Part shown: piece after piece, positions 34,073-45,760 of the stretch
Layout of the letters: each line of letters starts with the position of its first letter
Numbering within the stretch: the first letter of the stretch is position 1
NCBI GenBank assembly: GCA_017654935.2
Contig: CM065691.1
Coordinates: 22,881,786 to 22,945,785 of the forward strand
Direction: 5' to 3'
Source: Phymorhynchus buccinoides
Lineage: Eukaryota > Mollusca > Gastropoda > Neogastropoda > Raphitomidae
Length of the DNA stretch: 64,000 nucleotides
Notes under the pieces: generated by a model
What the model saw: the letters and a program-made list of their open reading frames with translations, nothing else
What the model was told of the DNA's origin: nothing
Databases searched by the model: none
Made by a program: the position numbers and the translations under genes

Positions 34073-35467
34073 ATAGCCATGCCAAACCAAAGAAATAATC
34101 CTGATCTGACGGCATCCCCGAAACAGCTGGATAACTCTTCTATGTCAAGAATGGAAGATTCTTTTCTCGTTCTTTCGCTACCACCACCGCTGCCACCACC
34201 ACCCCTGCCATCATCATCAGAACTTTGTGAAAGTGTCATTGCCAATGACACTGCTGTAGGTGATGGAGGCGACAGTGACAGTCTCCAGGAGTTGCCACTT
34301 CCTCCAGGCCTGGACACCCTACCTGATGTGGTTCTGGAGCATCTCTTCAGGATGCTGGCTGTCCGCGAGCGAGGCCGTCTGGCCAGGACGTGCCACACGA
34401 TGAGAGAAATCATGCATTCGGCTTCCCTGTGGATCAACGTCTCTGTTCAGCTCGACTGCGACAACAGTGGCCAGCGGGGGATTCATCGCGCAGACCTGGT
34501 CATGACGCAGACGTATGGGGAGCATTTCAGAAGCGTTGACGTGGTCTTGCATTCGCTTAGACCGAGTGCCTTGTCGATCAGAAGGCTGCGCAGTTTTGCC
34601 GAAAGAGGGGTGTTGAAACGGGTGAATCTTTTGGTCTATACCCCAGATACCATGACCAATATTTTGAAAGAGCCCTCCAAGAATGAAGCAAGTGCCGAAG
34701 AACTAGAAAGGAACTGGTGTCATCGGTGCGATGGTATTATTGATGGCATGAGGTCTACTTGCACGCCTCAAGATTATGATGGTTGTTCTGATATCATCCG
34801 CAGTTGTCATTGTCTTAAACCTCTTCAAGTTCAACCTGCCACTCTTGCAGAAGTGAGGGAGATGTTGACAACCAATACTGTCGTCACTCTGCAACTGACC
34901 CAGACGGCTATCAATGCCGATTTTGTACTCTTGCGTTTGTATTCTGCCACGGATAAGAGCAAGATCTGCCAGTCAGTAAGCACTTTGATTTTGCCTGAAA
35001 TCCGACAGGAGTGTTTGTTGACTGGTTTGTGTCCGCGCCAGTCACAGACACCTACGGCAGTGCTGATTTCGGATTTCCCCAACCTTCAAATACTGCAGCT
35101 AAGTCTCCATAACCTCAGCGAACAACTCTTGGACGAACTGTCAAATACTTCATGGAAACGCAGCCAGCTGAAGAAATTGATCCTGCTGCACAAAGATTTC
35201 AAAATAGATATGGGGAGGCGATTCCCTTCTTTGTCGTCGCCCACCTGGTGTCAGCTGACGATGGCTTGCCCGGGACTCGCTGTTGAGTGCCGGGTTAGGG
35301 TATTGTCTCAGCGTTTCCCACCCTTGACCGACGCCATCAAGCCGGAGACTCCGCTGGTCCATCTAGAGGTGACAGTGGAGACGGATGATCTCAGGGACAG
35401 TGAATGTGTCCAAGCCATGCTGGAACTGTGTCGGCAACACAAGTGCACTTTCGTCTTCGCTCCCTAG
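34073..35467 (+). CDS. F-box protein (single large coding exon)
   Basis: A 462-residue ORF starts at ATG 34,079, six bases after a strong acceptor (CAATTTTTTCAG at 34,072), so an upstream 5' UTR or coding exon is expected. The frame is also open back to the acceptor. Residues about 30-60 are Pro/Ser-rich and probably disordered. An F-box is seen at about 78-122 (LDTLPDVVLEHLFRML...CHTMREIM...LW). The remainder contains leucine-rich segments (NLQILQLSLHNLS, QLKKLILLH) and a Cys-rich middle (CHRC...CHC), reminiscent of FBXO/FBXL adaptors such as the FBXO33/39 group, though the exact orthologue was not established. F-box proteins bind Skp1 and recruit substrates to SCF ubiquitin ligases. Codon usage and the uninterrupted length make it the most credible single-exon gene here. 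The stop TAG is followed 20 bp later by a large palindrome. Confidence 0.85.
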   Translation: MAMPNQRNNPDLTASPKQLDNSSMSRMEDSFLVLSLPPPLPPPPLPSSSELCESVIANDTAVGDGGDSDSLQELPLPPGLDTLPDVVLEHLFRMLAVRERGRLARTCHTMREIMHSASLWINVSVQLDCDNSGQRGIHRADLVMTQTYGEHFRSVDVVLHSLRPSALSIRRLRSFAERGVLKRVNLLVYTPDTMTNILKEPSKNEASAEELERNWCHRCDGIIDGMRSTCTPQDYDGCSDIIRSCHCLKPLQVQPATLAEVREMLTTNTVVTLQLTQTAINADFVLLRLYSATDKSKICQSVSTLILPEIRQECLLTGLCPRQSQTPTAVLISDFPNLQILQLSLHNLSEQLLDELSNTSWKRSQLKKLILLHKDFKIDMGRRFPSLSSPTWCQLTMACPGLAVECRVRVLSQRFPPLTDAIKPETPLVHLEVTVETDDLRDSECVQAMLELCRQHKCTFVFAP

Positions 35468-35486
35468 TGGACGGGGCAATCTTGTA

Positions 35487-35771
35487 CTTTAGGGTGGTGG
35501 TGGTGTACAAGAAAGCCGTGGACAGGGGGTGGAGAGATGAAAGTGAGAGGAAGGAGAAGGAGTTTGCGTGTGCGAGATATAATGGGGAGCGGGTGGGGTG
35601 GGGTGGGGAGTGAACTAATGGAAAGTATCAATAGATACTTTCCATTAGTTCACTCCCCACCCCACCCGCTCCCCATTATATCTCGCACACGCAAACTCCT
35701 TCTCCTTCCTCTCACTTTCATCTCTCCACCCCCTGTCCACGGCTTTCTTGTACACCACCACCACCCTAAAG
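35487..35771. repeat. Near-perfect inverted repeat (arms 143/138 bp, 4-nt loop)
   Basis: The left arm 35,487-35,629 and right arm 35,634-35,771 are exact complements except for one extra GGGGT in a G-rich run of the left arm; the loop is AATA. The arms start 20 bp after the F-box stop, so the hairpin would lie in its 3' UTR. It is either a very recent inverted duplication or a foldback assembly artefact. Confidence 0.9.
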
Positions 35772-36070
35772 TTGATTCAATGGGTGGGAGGGGTGGAGAA
35801 GCGAGAGAGAGACAAGAGATAGACAGTAAACTTGCATACATTAGAAAGTCTTTGTTCTTCAGTCATGGACTTGATACGCAAGGCAACACAAAATAGGAGC
35901 CTTGAGAACATGGGGTTGGGCCTGGGGTAACATATTAAATTCATTTGAAAAATAAGATCATGGTTTGAAGAAAGAATGAGACAGAGTGAGAGAAACTTTT
36001 GAAGGCTGAGTAAAATCACAGGAAATGCATTTGATGGTCTATGATACCCATAGTCATAAACTGTAACTTA

Positions 36071-36242
36071 CCGTATTTTACGGACTATAAGGCGCACCTG
36101 ATTATAAGGCGCACCCCCCAAATTTAACACAAAATTCAGATTGTGTTTCTCTATTTTCTTATTATATTATCAGTCACATTATAAGGCGCAGGGGTCACAT
36201 CCTGGGGGAAAAAAGCATCGCCTTATAATCCATAAAACACGG
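36071..36242. mobile_element. TA-flanked MITE (CCGTATTTTACGGACTATAA), copy 2
   Basis: TA on both sides, CCGTATTTTACGGACTATAA at the left and complementary CCTTATAATCCATAAAACACGG at the right. Internal GCGCAC / GTGCGC words match copy 1 at 23,285. Confidence 0.8.
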
Positions 36243-36244
36243 TA

Positions 36245-37228
36245 GTGTAAGTCTAGTCTGAGTCTGACTGAAGACTTGCTAAGTGTTTCAATGCTACTTT
36301 AAAATGTGTCCTGATATCTCTATAGTCTGCAATGCTTTTAAAGTCAAGGTCAAGGTCACTGGAGCCGATAATGCTGCCGAACAGCTGGCATGATAACGTT
36401 TGAACAGAGGGATCTAGGATACAGACATTTTGCATGCAGATAGTACTTTGGATATCTAGGCCAGGTTTGAAAATGAAGGCCAAAGGTCAGTATCACAGGG
36501 CCGAAAATGCTGCTGAGCATTTTTGGCCTGTATTCACATTGTGATATCTTTCAACCATTCGTTACCAGCTGAGAGACTAAGCACTGCAGCTGAAAATTTT
36601 ATACTGCAGCGCGGCTGGTGATCTAGCGTCTTAACCCTCTAGTTATTGCTATTATCATATCCTTGGCATTAGTGTGTGTGTATACGTGTGTATTCCCTTT
36701 TGATTTCTGTTCCATAATCATATTATAATGTATCCACTATTATTCACTTATGATTATTTTGCTTTTTATTACTATTAGTATTACACTACAGTGGAGCCTC
36801 CCTTATAAGACCTCCCATTATAAGACTCCCTCCCAGTCCCAGAGTCTGATCTACCACTTCCCTACGTCTAAACCTGAAGTAAAAACCCGTAATCTTCTTT
36901 CATTTCTCCTTTTGTTTATGTATGTTTTGTTTGTGTGTATCAAGTATGTATGGCTGGAGTGATTTGTGATTATTTTTAATAATTCAAAATCGTTGCGATG
37001 CGAATGAGTTATTGATGGGAAGGGAAGGGACATGAACGAGGGGTGATAGTGAGCATGGTGTGTGACATTTAAAAAAAAAAAAAAAAAATGTATTGTGGAA
37101 GTGTATGGCTAGTACATAGTAGTAGTAGTAATAGTATGCATTGTGGTTGTTGATTTTATGTCTTAATTAAACTTTTTTGCTTATAGGGTGGAAGCCATTT
37201 TTCCATGTGCTGTGTGTTTGTGTGTGTG
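36245..37228. other. No gene; partial CAGTGG element at 36,789
   Basis: 36,789-36,838 begins CAGTGGAGCCTCCCTTATAA and reads CCTCCCATTATAAGACTCCC, the uninterrupted version of the site split at 40,891/46,323. An A run occurs at 37,070-37,088. No coding signal was found. Confidence 0.5.
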
Positions 37229-39570
37229 TCACAATCATATCTACCAGACAGCTCGTTACAAGAAAAGAAAAGTTGTTGCAGTAGTGTGTCACTTACCTCC
37301 ACACAATTGTGTTCTGATCTTGTATTGATCATGCTATGCCAGTCTGTCGTTTCCGACTATGACGGCCAGATAACAGATGGGGCAGCTGCTATCCTGGATG
37401 GCTGGGCTTTAATTTGTCTCTAGTGGAGATGCCTTGGCCAGGATACATCCCCACATTCTTGGCCAGAAGGATTTGGGGACCACTTGATTCTGATAGCCAC
37501 AGCATGAAAGACTTTTCTTATCAAAATGAAAATGAATCTTGGTGTTTCTGTGTTACCTTTGTTCATTCTTCTTCTTCTTCATCGTCGATCACTCTGACAG
37601 CTTCCTGTCAACTATGAGCACGCCACAGATGAGTCATGCTGTTGTTACGCGCCTAACTAAGAAATAGTGAGGTCCAGCATGTTCGTCTTCAGCTGCAGAA
37701 AATCTTTGTAAGAATTTCTATTTTTTTTAAAGGCAGGAGAATGGACCAGTAAGGCGGAAAGATAGTACTATTAGTAGATGGCGGTAAGCAAAGGGAAAAG
37801 GCAGAGTCAAAGTCAAAGAGACAGATTAGAGGAAGTTACAAGCACAGAACTTCCAGAAGGTGTGGGGAACTATTTGTACAAGACCCCCCGGTATCCCCAC
37901 AGGGGGACATTCGTCCATTCAACTATGCAGTTTCTATACATGTACCATAATTTCTAGGTACATCATTCAGTGATTAACTCATTCTGTTCTAAGGGCATCA
38001 CCACTGTGCACATGTATTAGATCCGCAATCCACAAGTTCCGAACAGAAACCCCATTCATTTCCCATGAGAAATAAGCGGATGCGAAAACTCATCCGCAAT
38101 CAGTGTTCCCCATGCTTCCAAATTTTTAAGGGTCATGATGACCCTTTGCCCCCAAATTTTAAGGGTCATTTGAAAAAATTTGAGGATAAAAATAAAGCCC
38201 ATAATAAATGGACAATATGCTCTCAAATAAAGACAAATATCTTTAACAATGTGTATAAAGCTTGAAAAATCAGTTCGAGGGTTTTTGTCACCTCACTTAA
38301 AACTTCAGAGTCTTTGGAAGAACTTCACGTCAAAGTTTTCGCAATCCAGCGAAGCAGCGCCATTATTTTGCTTCCAAGAAACGTGCGGGCTAGGCTTGGC
38401 AGTAGTGCATGTGCGAGCAGCATGGGTGGCGAGAAACAAAGGGAAATTACTCTGTGGTTCATGATAGTTTTTGTCGTCTGCTTCAAGCATGGTATAGTAG
38501 TGAACACGGGTCGCGCTAACGCATGTTTCTTGTGTATTTGACGCGTTTTAAAAATCGCTGACGCATTTTTACGGCGTTTACGCGTAACCCGTACGCAAAA
38601 TGACGTCCGCTCAAAATCGCATCTAAGTCTAGATGGTGAATCAGACTTTAGAAGTCATACGGTCCCTACACGTATAGTGGTTCTGCTACACCAAACATTG
38701 GAACAGACTATAGAAAAGTGCCACTACTTTCACTGTTTCAGAGGAAAGTAGGCGCAGTGCAGTGTGGCGGGAAAATCACTGTATCGACATGATCGCCGAA
38801 AATGACAGCTTAGTTAATAAAAATGCATGTTTTTGTTGCTGGTCTTGTTTTCATTGTTTTTAGATTAGATTTATCATTTTGTTCTTTGACGCAATTTTTT
38901 GCATCCCTTAAGCATTTTTTTGCCGACGTCGCGTAAGCAAAACGCGTTTTCAAAAACACTAGCGCGACCCCTGAGTGAAAGAATAGGCCCAGTATATTTT
39001 GTTGATCGTTTCCCGCAAGCCGAAATGGCTTCGACATTCTGATCGCGGCGTACACGTTTGAGGAAGCAATCGGCTGAGAGAAAAATTGTACGTCACAATG
39101 ACGTATTGACTGGAAAATTTATAAGTATACGTCAAACTTGAAACTTTGTACGTAATTTACATACAGATCTGCGTAATCGGGAACACTGCGCAATCCCATC
39201 CGTTTATTTCTTACATAGGTGAATGGGGTTCCCGTACGGAGCTTGTGGATTGCGGACCTTCCCCAACACCAACTCTCGTCCTCAAATCCCTTTGGCTGAG
39301 AGAGTGGGGATGTACCATGGGCAAGGCATCTCCACTATTAACTAATTCTCGCCCAGCCCGCCAGAATAGTATCAGCCCCCTCTGCTATGATCTGGCAGTC
39401 ATTGTCGGAAACGACAGACAGGCAACGGATAACATACCCTGTTTGTTGTTTGGAATATTAACAAGTATTCTGTTCTAAGTGTCACATATCGATTGTGTCA
39501 TACTCTTTATATTGTTTTTATACCCTGTTAGTTGTTTGGAATATTAACTTATTCTGTTCTAAGCGTGCCA
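37229..39570. mobile_element. Inverted-repeat element of about 2.3 kb, diverged arms
   Basis: Blocks of the left arm (GTCGTTTCCGACTATGACGG, CCAGATAACAGATGGGGC, AGTGGAGATGCCTTGGCCA, CCGCAATCCACAAG..CCGTA, GAACCCCATTCA-like, AATAAGCGGATG) recur as complements in the right part between 39,445 and 39,150. The middle (38,250-39,130) has no convincing ORF. A direct repeat TTGTTTGGAATATTAAC lies at the right end (39,448 and 39,533). The left arm is the source of the duplicate at 1-1,000. Confidence 0.6.
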
Positions 39571-40857
39571 CATGCATATGAATATGTGGGCGGAGGGAGG
39601 TACAGCAGTGTTTGACCAGCATTTGATGCATTGGTGACATTCATCTGTTTGTTTTGTATGTATGTTTATTATGTATACATATGTATGGTATGTAGAGAAG
39701 GGAAGATTAGGTATTTTGATGCTAAATTATTTCCCTAATTTATATTTTGTACCAATATGTTGATCCTCGTTTGTCTGCGTTGCAATTGCCCCTGTGCATG
39801 GGGGTGTTTTCGACCAAGCTGTTCCCACCCCTTTTTCTTACCTTTCCTATTTTTCTGCCTATCATGTCTTTTACTATCTCTTTTTCCACCATAAAGTCTC
39901 CCGACAAGATTTGCAGTTTTCCATTTCGTCTGATTTCTGTCTCCCCAGATCTTCAATCTGTTCTTTCATCTTTCCTTACAAATCTATCTTTTGAATGTTC
40001 CTTTTTTTCTCTGATCTGTCAGACAATTTATGACATGCCAGATTTTTTATTGTTCACGGGCGTCCACACATGAGACCTTGCGCACTTGAGTGGGCACCTG
40101 TTGTCCATTCTGCAGTGCATATTTGCCTATACATATATATGGCTATTTTTATATATCTTTTTTTTACTAGTAATAGTGTGTGCGTTTGTTATCCTTTTTT
40201 ACTGTTTTTTTTTTTAACCTGCATCCGATAAATAGAGTAGAGTGGCTCAACGTTTCCACTAATTCCAGCACTGTGTGGACTTATGTGCTATAGGGTGGAA
40301 TGATGGAGGTGTCTTATGAATTGTACTGTATGTTTTGTAGTTTACAGGTTGAACGTTGGTAAGATAATTGCACAGTAGCTTTTCTCAGCTCCTTTCAGTT
40401 CATGCCTTTTGCTAACACTCGTCACCAGCATAAACCAATTTAAAGTGTTATCCATTAGGTTTACATTGTTTTATGGTGGCATACCACTTGTAAAGTCTTT
40501 TCCTATCCCTAACCAAATGCAAATGCAAAATCAATTATAAGAATATTTGACTCTGTTAAAAGAAATAACTTGAAACAAATAGCTCTCTGTGGAAAACTGA
40601 AAGGAGCTATAATGAGGGGAATTACTAAATTAGTGTACTGTGGTTGATGAGTGTTTTGTAATAAGTGGTCAAACTTTACGCGGTGACAGTCCTGAGATGA
40701 CCATAGCTGTTGACGGGACTAGAATGGAAAATAATAAAATAAATAAATACTGCGTTGCGATTGAAGACATAGTGCTTATGTCTATATAGTCTGTCTTATG
40801 CCTACTGATGTACCTTTTTGTATTAATTTAATGCTAATATTTCATTTAGCTTTTATG
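39570..40857. other. No gene supported
   Basis: AT-rich; a 108-codon ORF at 39,747-40,073 is hydrophobic and Ser/Phe-rich because of pyrimidine tracts, with no motif. Confidence 0.35.
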
Positions 40858-41944
40858 TACAGTGGAACCTCCCTTATAAGACCTCCCATTAGGCCAAATA
40901 AAAAAAGATGTCTGTTTCCGAGAACATGGCCAAAAAAAATAGGGTAGGTAGGTAGGCTTTCAATTATTTTTTTTAAATTTTCGCGGAGCAAGATTTTTGC
41001 CGTATTTGCTGAAACATGTGAATGTGAGTATCAATCAACAGATTATCTTTACCACTTGACTGTTTTTCACATAAGTACGCTGATGGAAATGTACCAATTG
41101 ATTTCACTGCATCCGCATGATCACATTTAGACATAGAAATGGCAATCGCGTGCCTTGCGCCCGCCATTGTGTTGGTGGATGTTGATCACGAAAGTCTGCG
41201 CGAGTAACGGTCCTTGCAGGGTAGGACAGTAACTTTTTTTGCAACCTGCCCTGGGGGCAGGTAGACAATTTTTTTACCTGCCCCCCAGTTTTAGCCACCT
41301 GCCCGATAAATGAATGTGCCACGAGTAAAAAAGCTAGTAGAAAGAGTCTTCATGATTGTTCATCCTGTCAGTGTCACACAGCTCCTCGGGAATGACATAA
41401 TTTAATCTGTCAGTATTTTTCATACCTTTTTTTTAACGTTTCTCATGCGCGCGTGCGTCTCAGTGTGTGTGCGTGTGCGCGTGTGGTAACAAACATTGAT
41501 TAAACAAACCATCAGCATATGATACGTATAGGGGGTTATTCTGTGACAACATACATTATAACGTCATAATACAGTAGTATCACACACACACAGAAGTACA
41601 CAATCAGAGAGAGGGAGAGGGAGAAAGTCAGAGTGAGTCAGTGACAGACAGACACATACACTATAAACAAATTTTCTAAACTAAAGACTTGCCTTCAAGA
41701 AGAATGCTAACTTATGACACTGACAACACAGTGACAAGTCAAACAATCATTGTTACAATGCCAAACTGTCTTGGACTCTTTCACCAATCTGCTCTATCTG
41801 GGTCTATCTACAGCTTTTCCATCAAAGTATGTGTGCAAAAAGAATTGCCATGTTTTGCAGTTTTATGGATAGCTTGTGCTTTTGTCTCACGCCCAGCAAA
41901 CCAAACTGCCACTTCATCAAAATCAAATCCACTTTTAGGCCCTA

Positions 41945-42878
41945 GACTGACTGATCACGAAGTAAATAGTGAATGTAAGATCTTTGCTGATGACACAAAG
42001 CTATATAATACATCTGGTAATAAAGAAATACTACAGTCAGATTTACACTCTCTACAACGTACAAGCATGGTCAGATAAATGGAATTTATATTTTAATGTC
42101 CAAAAATGCAAGGTAATGTACATAGGAAGGAAAAACCCTAAACATGATTATTATATGAAGCCGAACTGCACAAGTAAAATTAATATATGTGAAAACGAGA
42201 AAGACTTTGGGAATAACTTTTGATCCAGCTTTGAAATTTAATACACATATATACAGAAGGTAACCAGTAAAGCTAACCAAGTAATGGGATTAATCAAAAG
42301 ATCATTTGACTATCTTCATAAGGATATATTTGTTAAATTATACAAGGCTATGGTTCGACCTCGCATAGAATATGGTAACTGTATATGGCATCCTAACCTA
42401 AAAAGACAATCAATAATAATTGAAAAAGTTCAGAGAAGAGCCACAAAATTAGTTAAAGCATGTAAAAATGTCTTATGAGGAACGTTTAAATTTTCTGAAA
42501 TTACCATCTTTGAAGGGAAGAAGACTTAGAGGGGACCTTATTCAAACCTATAAAATTGTACATAATCTTGATGATTTCAATGACTTTTTCATAAAATGCA
42601 CAGTAGACAAAACAAGAAATAGTGATGATAAATTGTTTCTTAACAGATCTAATACTAACACCCGCAAAAATTTTTTTACTAACCGTGTTGTTCATATGTG
42701 GAATGATCTACCAATTAACATAAAGAATGCACCTAGCATTAATGAATTCAAAAATCTTTTGGACGAAAACCCAAATTTGATAACAAAATTTAAATGTTTT
42801 GATGAATTAAAAAAAATATATATATATATTATAATATATAAAAAAGCCATTTATCTTTTTATTAGTTTATTGATTTAA
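41945..42878 (+). pseudogene. Non-LTR reverse transcriptase relic (C-terminal half)
   Basis: The catalytic FADDTKLY box (about 41,980) is followed, across at least three frame changes (near 42,055, 42,215 and 42,470), by WNLYFNVQKCKVMYIG, a short GITFDPALKFN block, LYKAMVRPRIEYGN, KVQRRATKLV, YEERLNFLKLPSLKGRRLRG and FFTNRVVHMWNDLP. This order is the thumb/C-terminus of CR1/Jockey-type RTs. The N-terminal half and the endonuclease are missing (5' truncation), and an AT-rich 3' end follows. Confidence 0.8.
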
Positions 42879-42879
42879 G

Positions 42880-44917
42880 AGACGCAAACCACTAAATAAA
42901 TTCTGACAAGTCAAATTCATCGAGAAGGGGCGTAATAAGGGCCGAGAGGCCTATGCATAGCCCTACATCACCTACCTACCTACCTTTGGCTTTGTACCTA
43001 CCTACCTGATGGAAGTCAAAATCGCACACTGCACGCCGATGGCGATACTATCCAAACTATCGGCGATAATGACACATCTTCGGCACTTTCGAAGCAATAA
43101 AGCATGTGTCAACCTCGGAATATGACAGCAGAAAGTATTGTTGTCATTTTTTCTTCCAACCACTGCCCGATGGCTCAGACTCGATAGTCGATTGTTATTT
43201 TTCGCCCAAAGCACGTTGCTCCAACTTGCAATTTTCTCGAAAACCTGTGCATAAACGGCCTTCATCTATTGGATGAAATCACAGGAGCTACGAGCGACGA
43301 TTGGTTCGCAGTTTCTGCTGGGTTGTTACTAAAAATAGCTTGTCTGTCCTCGAGTTCGAAGAGCGAGTTACTCGGCTTCAGCAGAAATAAAACATACATG
43401 TGCAACTCCATCGCACCGCCGTATATTTCGGCGTGTATGTCGCCGGTAAAACGGCGAAAACGTAACGGTTGGCAGCTCTGCCTTTTTTTCTAAGCACTTG
43501 TGACTTGCACTTGCCCGGTGCGTCGAGTTCGCCACCTGCCCGACACTTACGATAGCAAGGCCCAACTGCAAGAGTTATCGAACGTTTTTTTGGCTAGAGT
43601 TATCCCCAAATCCGGTTTTGTGAAAACGTGTTCTGATGGGTTATTTCTGGCTCAGATAACAGCTTTTCTATTGGTCAAAGAGCTGAAAACTCAACCAATA
43701 AAATTCGAGAAGACATGAAAGCTTCGGTGAATCAACATTAGAGTCTGCTGAGATCGCGGGAAGGAGTTGAAAAGTTGATAAATACACGTCTTTGTATCGC
43801 TATTTCCTACTACGGCACGACTCACCCGGTCGTGATAATATATTTCTGGTAGTTTAGACATTGCTTAAGAAAATCCTGTAAAAAAAAGAAGAGAAATGTG
43901 AGCAGGGCATGTCTAAAAAACGATTTTGGTGGATTTTGGTAAAGCGGTTTTTGCTGATTTGTGCCTGTGGTGTGGAGCCATTGCCTCGATCAGCAAGTCA
44001 GCAGTTTTTGTCTCGATCATTCAGGACATGGACAATGTTTGTTGTTGATATAGTTTGATTTAATCTCTATCCTTTGTAATAATGTAGCTGGACATAATTA
44101 TAAGCAGATGATATTTCAGTCATTTTTTATAGCTTTTATTGACAGCTCAGAGTCTGTGAGACTGAGAGCTCTCGTCACGAAGAGGTCACTCGCAGCTGAG
44201 CAGTTCCAGAGTTGTTTTTTTTTGTTCCCTTTCTCCTGGAGAGAGACTCTTCTGCTTAAATTAATTTATAATTGCTTGTTGCTGGAAGTGGGGCCTGTTC
44301 CTTTCCAGGTGAACTGGGGGTTTAATGGTCTTAAGTTCTTAACCCAGTACAACTAAAAAACTACAAGCATTAAGCCTTTATTTCTTTATGAGTATCTGTC
44401 CCTCTTCTGTCTAACTCTAAGGCCTAACTTTTCAGTTTCTTCTCACTCTCAGGCTTTGAGCCTTTCTTTCTTTTCCGCAGACTATTATGTCGCTGTATTT
44501 GGGAGGATCTACGGGAATGCGTAAGACAACAAACTATCAAGAAGAAGGAAGTGGATAGGAGAAAAAGAAGAAATATAGAAAGTTTGGCCCAGCCAGCCAG
44601 GTCCCGCTAATCGGTCCCTAACAGTAACATGATGCCGCGCCAAGCAGACTGAGCATGCAGGGAGCGTGTTGATCTTGTTGGGTGGTTGGCTGGTGGAGTT
44701 GATCACCAACTCGCCACGTGTTTCCTAAATTCCTCCTTGTGTGAACAAACCCCCAAAACGTTATGTAGCCCCAACATAGGGGAGTCAAAGGAGACGTTTC
44801 ATTGCCATTGGCCACCCCTGGCCCTGCTCTCCTTGGCACCTACTTTCTGCGGGCTTTTGTTCTTTGTTCTGATGACTGATATGATGAATCACAGTTTCAG
44901 TTTTAGCACTCCTGTCT
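42880..44917. other. Interior of the 5.4-kb element, no gene recognised
   Basis: CTACCTAC runs near 42,970-43,010, and CACCTGCCCG words (43,535) echo those at 41,245-41,310. ORFs up to 91 codons have no motif. Confidence 0.35.
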
Positions 44918-45148
44918 CAGGGCTCCCAGGGACCCCTATTTTGGGGTCTATGATTGTATGAAGCACTAAAATTCTACAGGACCCTCTAAAAGAATGTGCA
45001 GGGGGTCCCAGGGATGCACTAGAACAATTATTTTGGCATTCGTAACGCCACTGGGAGTGGGACCCTCTATCCCGCCTCTAGGACCCTCTATACTGTAAGT
45101 GAAGGAGTCCCTGGGACCCCTTGTTTTGCGGGATGATTGGGAGCCCTG
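44918..45148. mobile_element. MITE with CAGGGCTCCCA termini, copy 2 (intact)
   Basis: 231 bp, ends CAGGGCTCCCA and TGGGAGCCCTG, flanked by TGTCT on both sides (44,913-44,917 and 45,149-45,153). This is a clear 5-bp target duplication outside simple sequence. Confidence 0.85.
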
Positions 45149-45710
45149 TGTCTGTCATGACGTGTAGTATTTTACATTTTTTATTTTGTTATTGTTAATG
45201 TACTATTGCTACTAAGTCGAACAAGTGGCAAAGTCTCATTTAAAATTACTCTAATCAGGATAATTTTTATTTATAATCATGACGTAAGCCTTTTAAGGTA
45301 TAGCACATACGTTGGATCTGGGACAATCAGTCTGAAAATCTTATTCTTGTTACCTTTTACAGACAGTAGGATTTTTTTTTTTTAACTGATGACTCAACGT
45401 TTATTGTTGGAGAATAAAGCAATCTTTCTTTCATTATTGTTAATGGTTTACACAACCTTAGATAAACCCATTAGTATTTTTCTTTATCATTATTGTCATA
45501 GTTATTCAATACAACAGATTCCATTGTTTAATGTACATGCCTTGTTTTTCTTCATACAGGTGCCAGTTCTGTGTTGATGGTTATGTGTAGTTGTCTCCCT
45601 TGATCAAGGCTAGATCAGTATTCCACTTCATGTGGAGGTGTTTTTAATATATATGTGAAATATAAATGTTCAGTTTAATATTTCATATACCCCTGATGTC
45701 TCTACTGCAG

Positions 45711-45760
45711 ATGCTGACCATCCAGTGGAGCCCCCAAGAAAGAAACGTGTTTATGCTTAA
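45711..45760 (+). CDS. Putative terminal exon with an NLS-like tail
   Basis: An acceptor (GTCTCTACTGCAG) precedes 50 nt that, entered in phase 1, encode DADHPVEPPRKKRVYA and stop. PPRKKRV resembles a classical monopartite nuclear localisation signal. It lies inside the 5.4-kb TIR element, so it may belong to that element's own gene or to a host gene with a very long intron. No poly-A signal is obvious within 150 bp. Confidence 0.3.

Noticed and set aside
35537..35896. 119-codon ORF after the F-box gene
   Set aside because: It runs through the palindrome and has a mirror ORF on the other strand.
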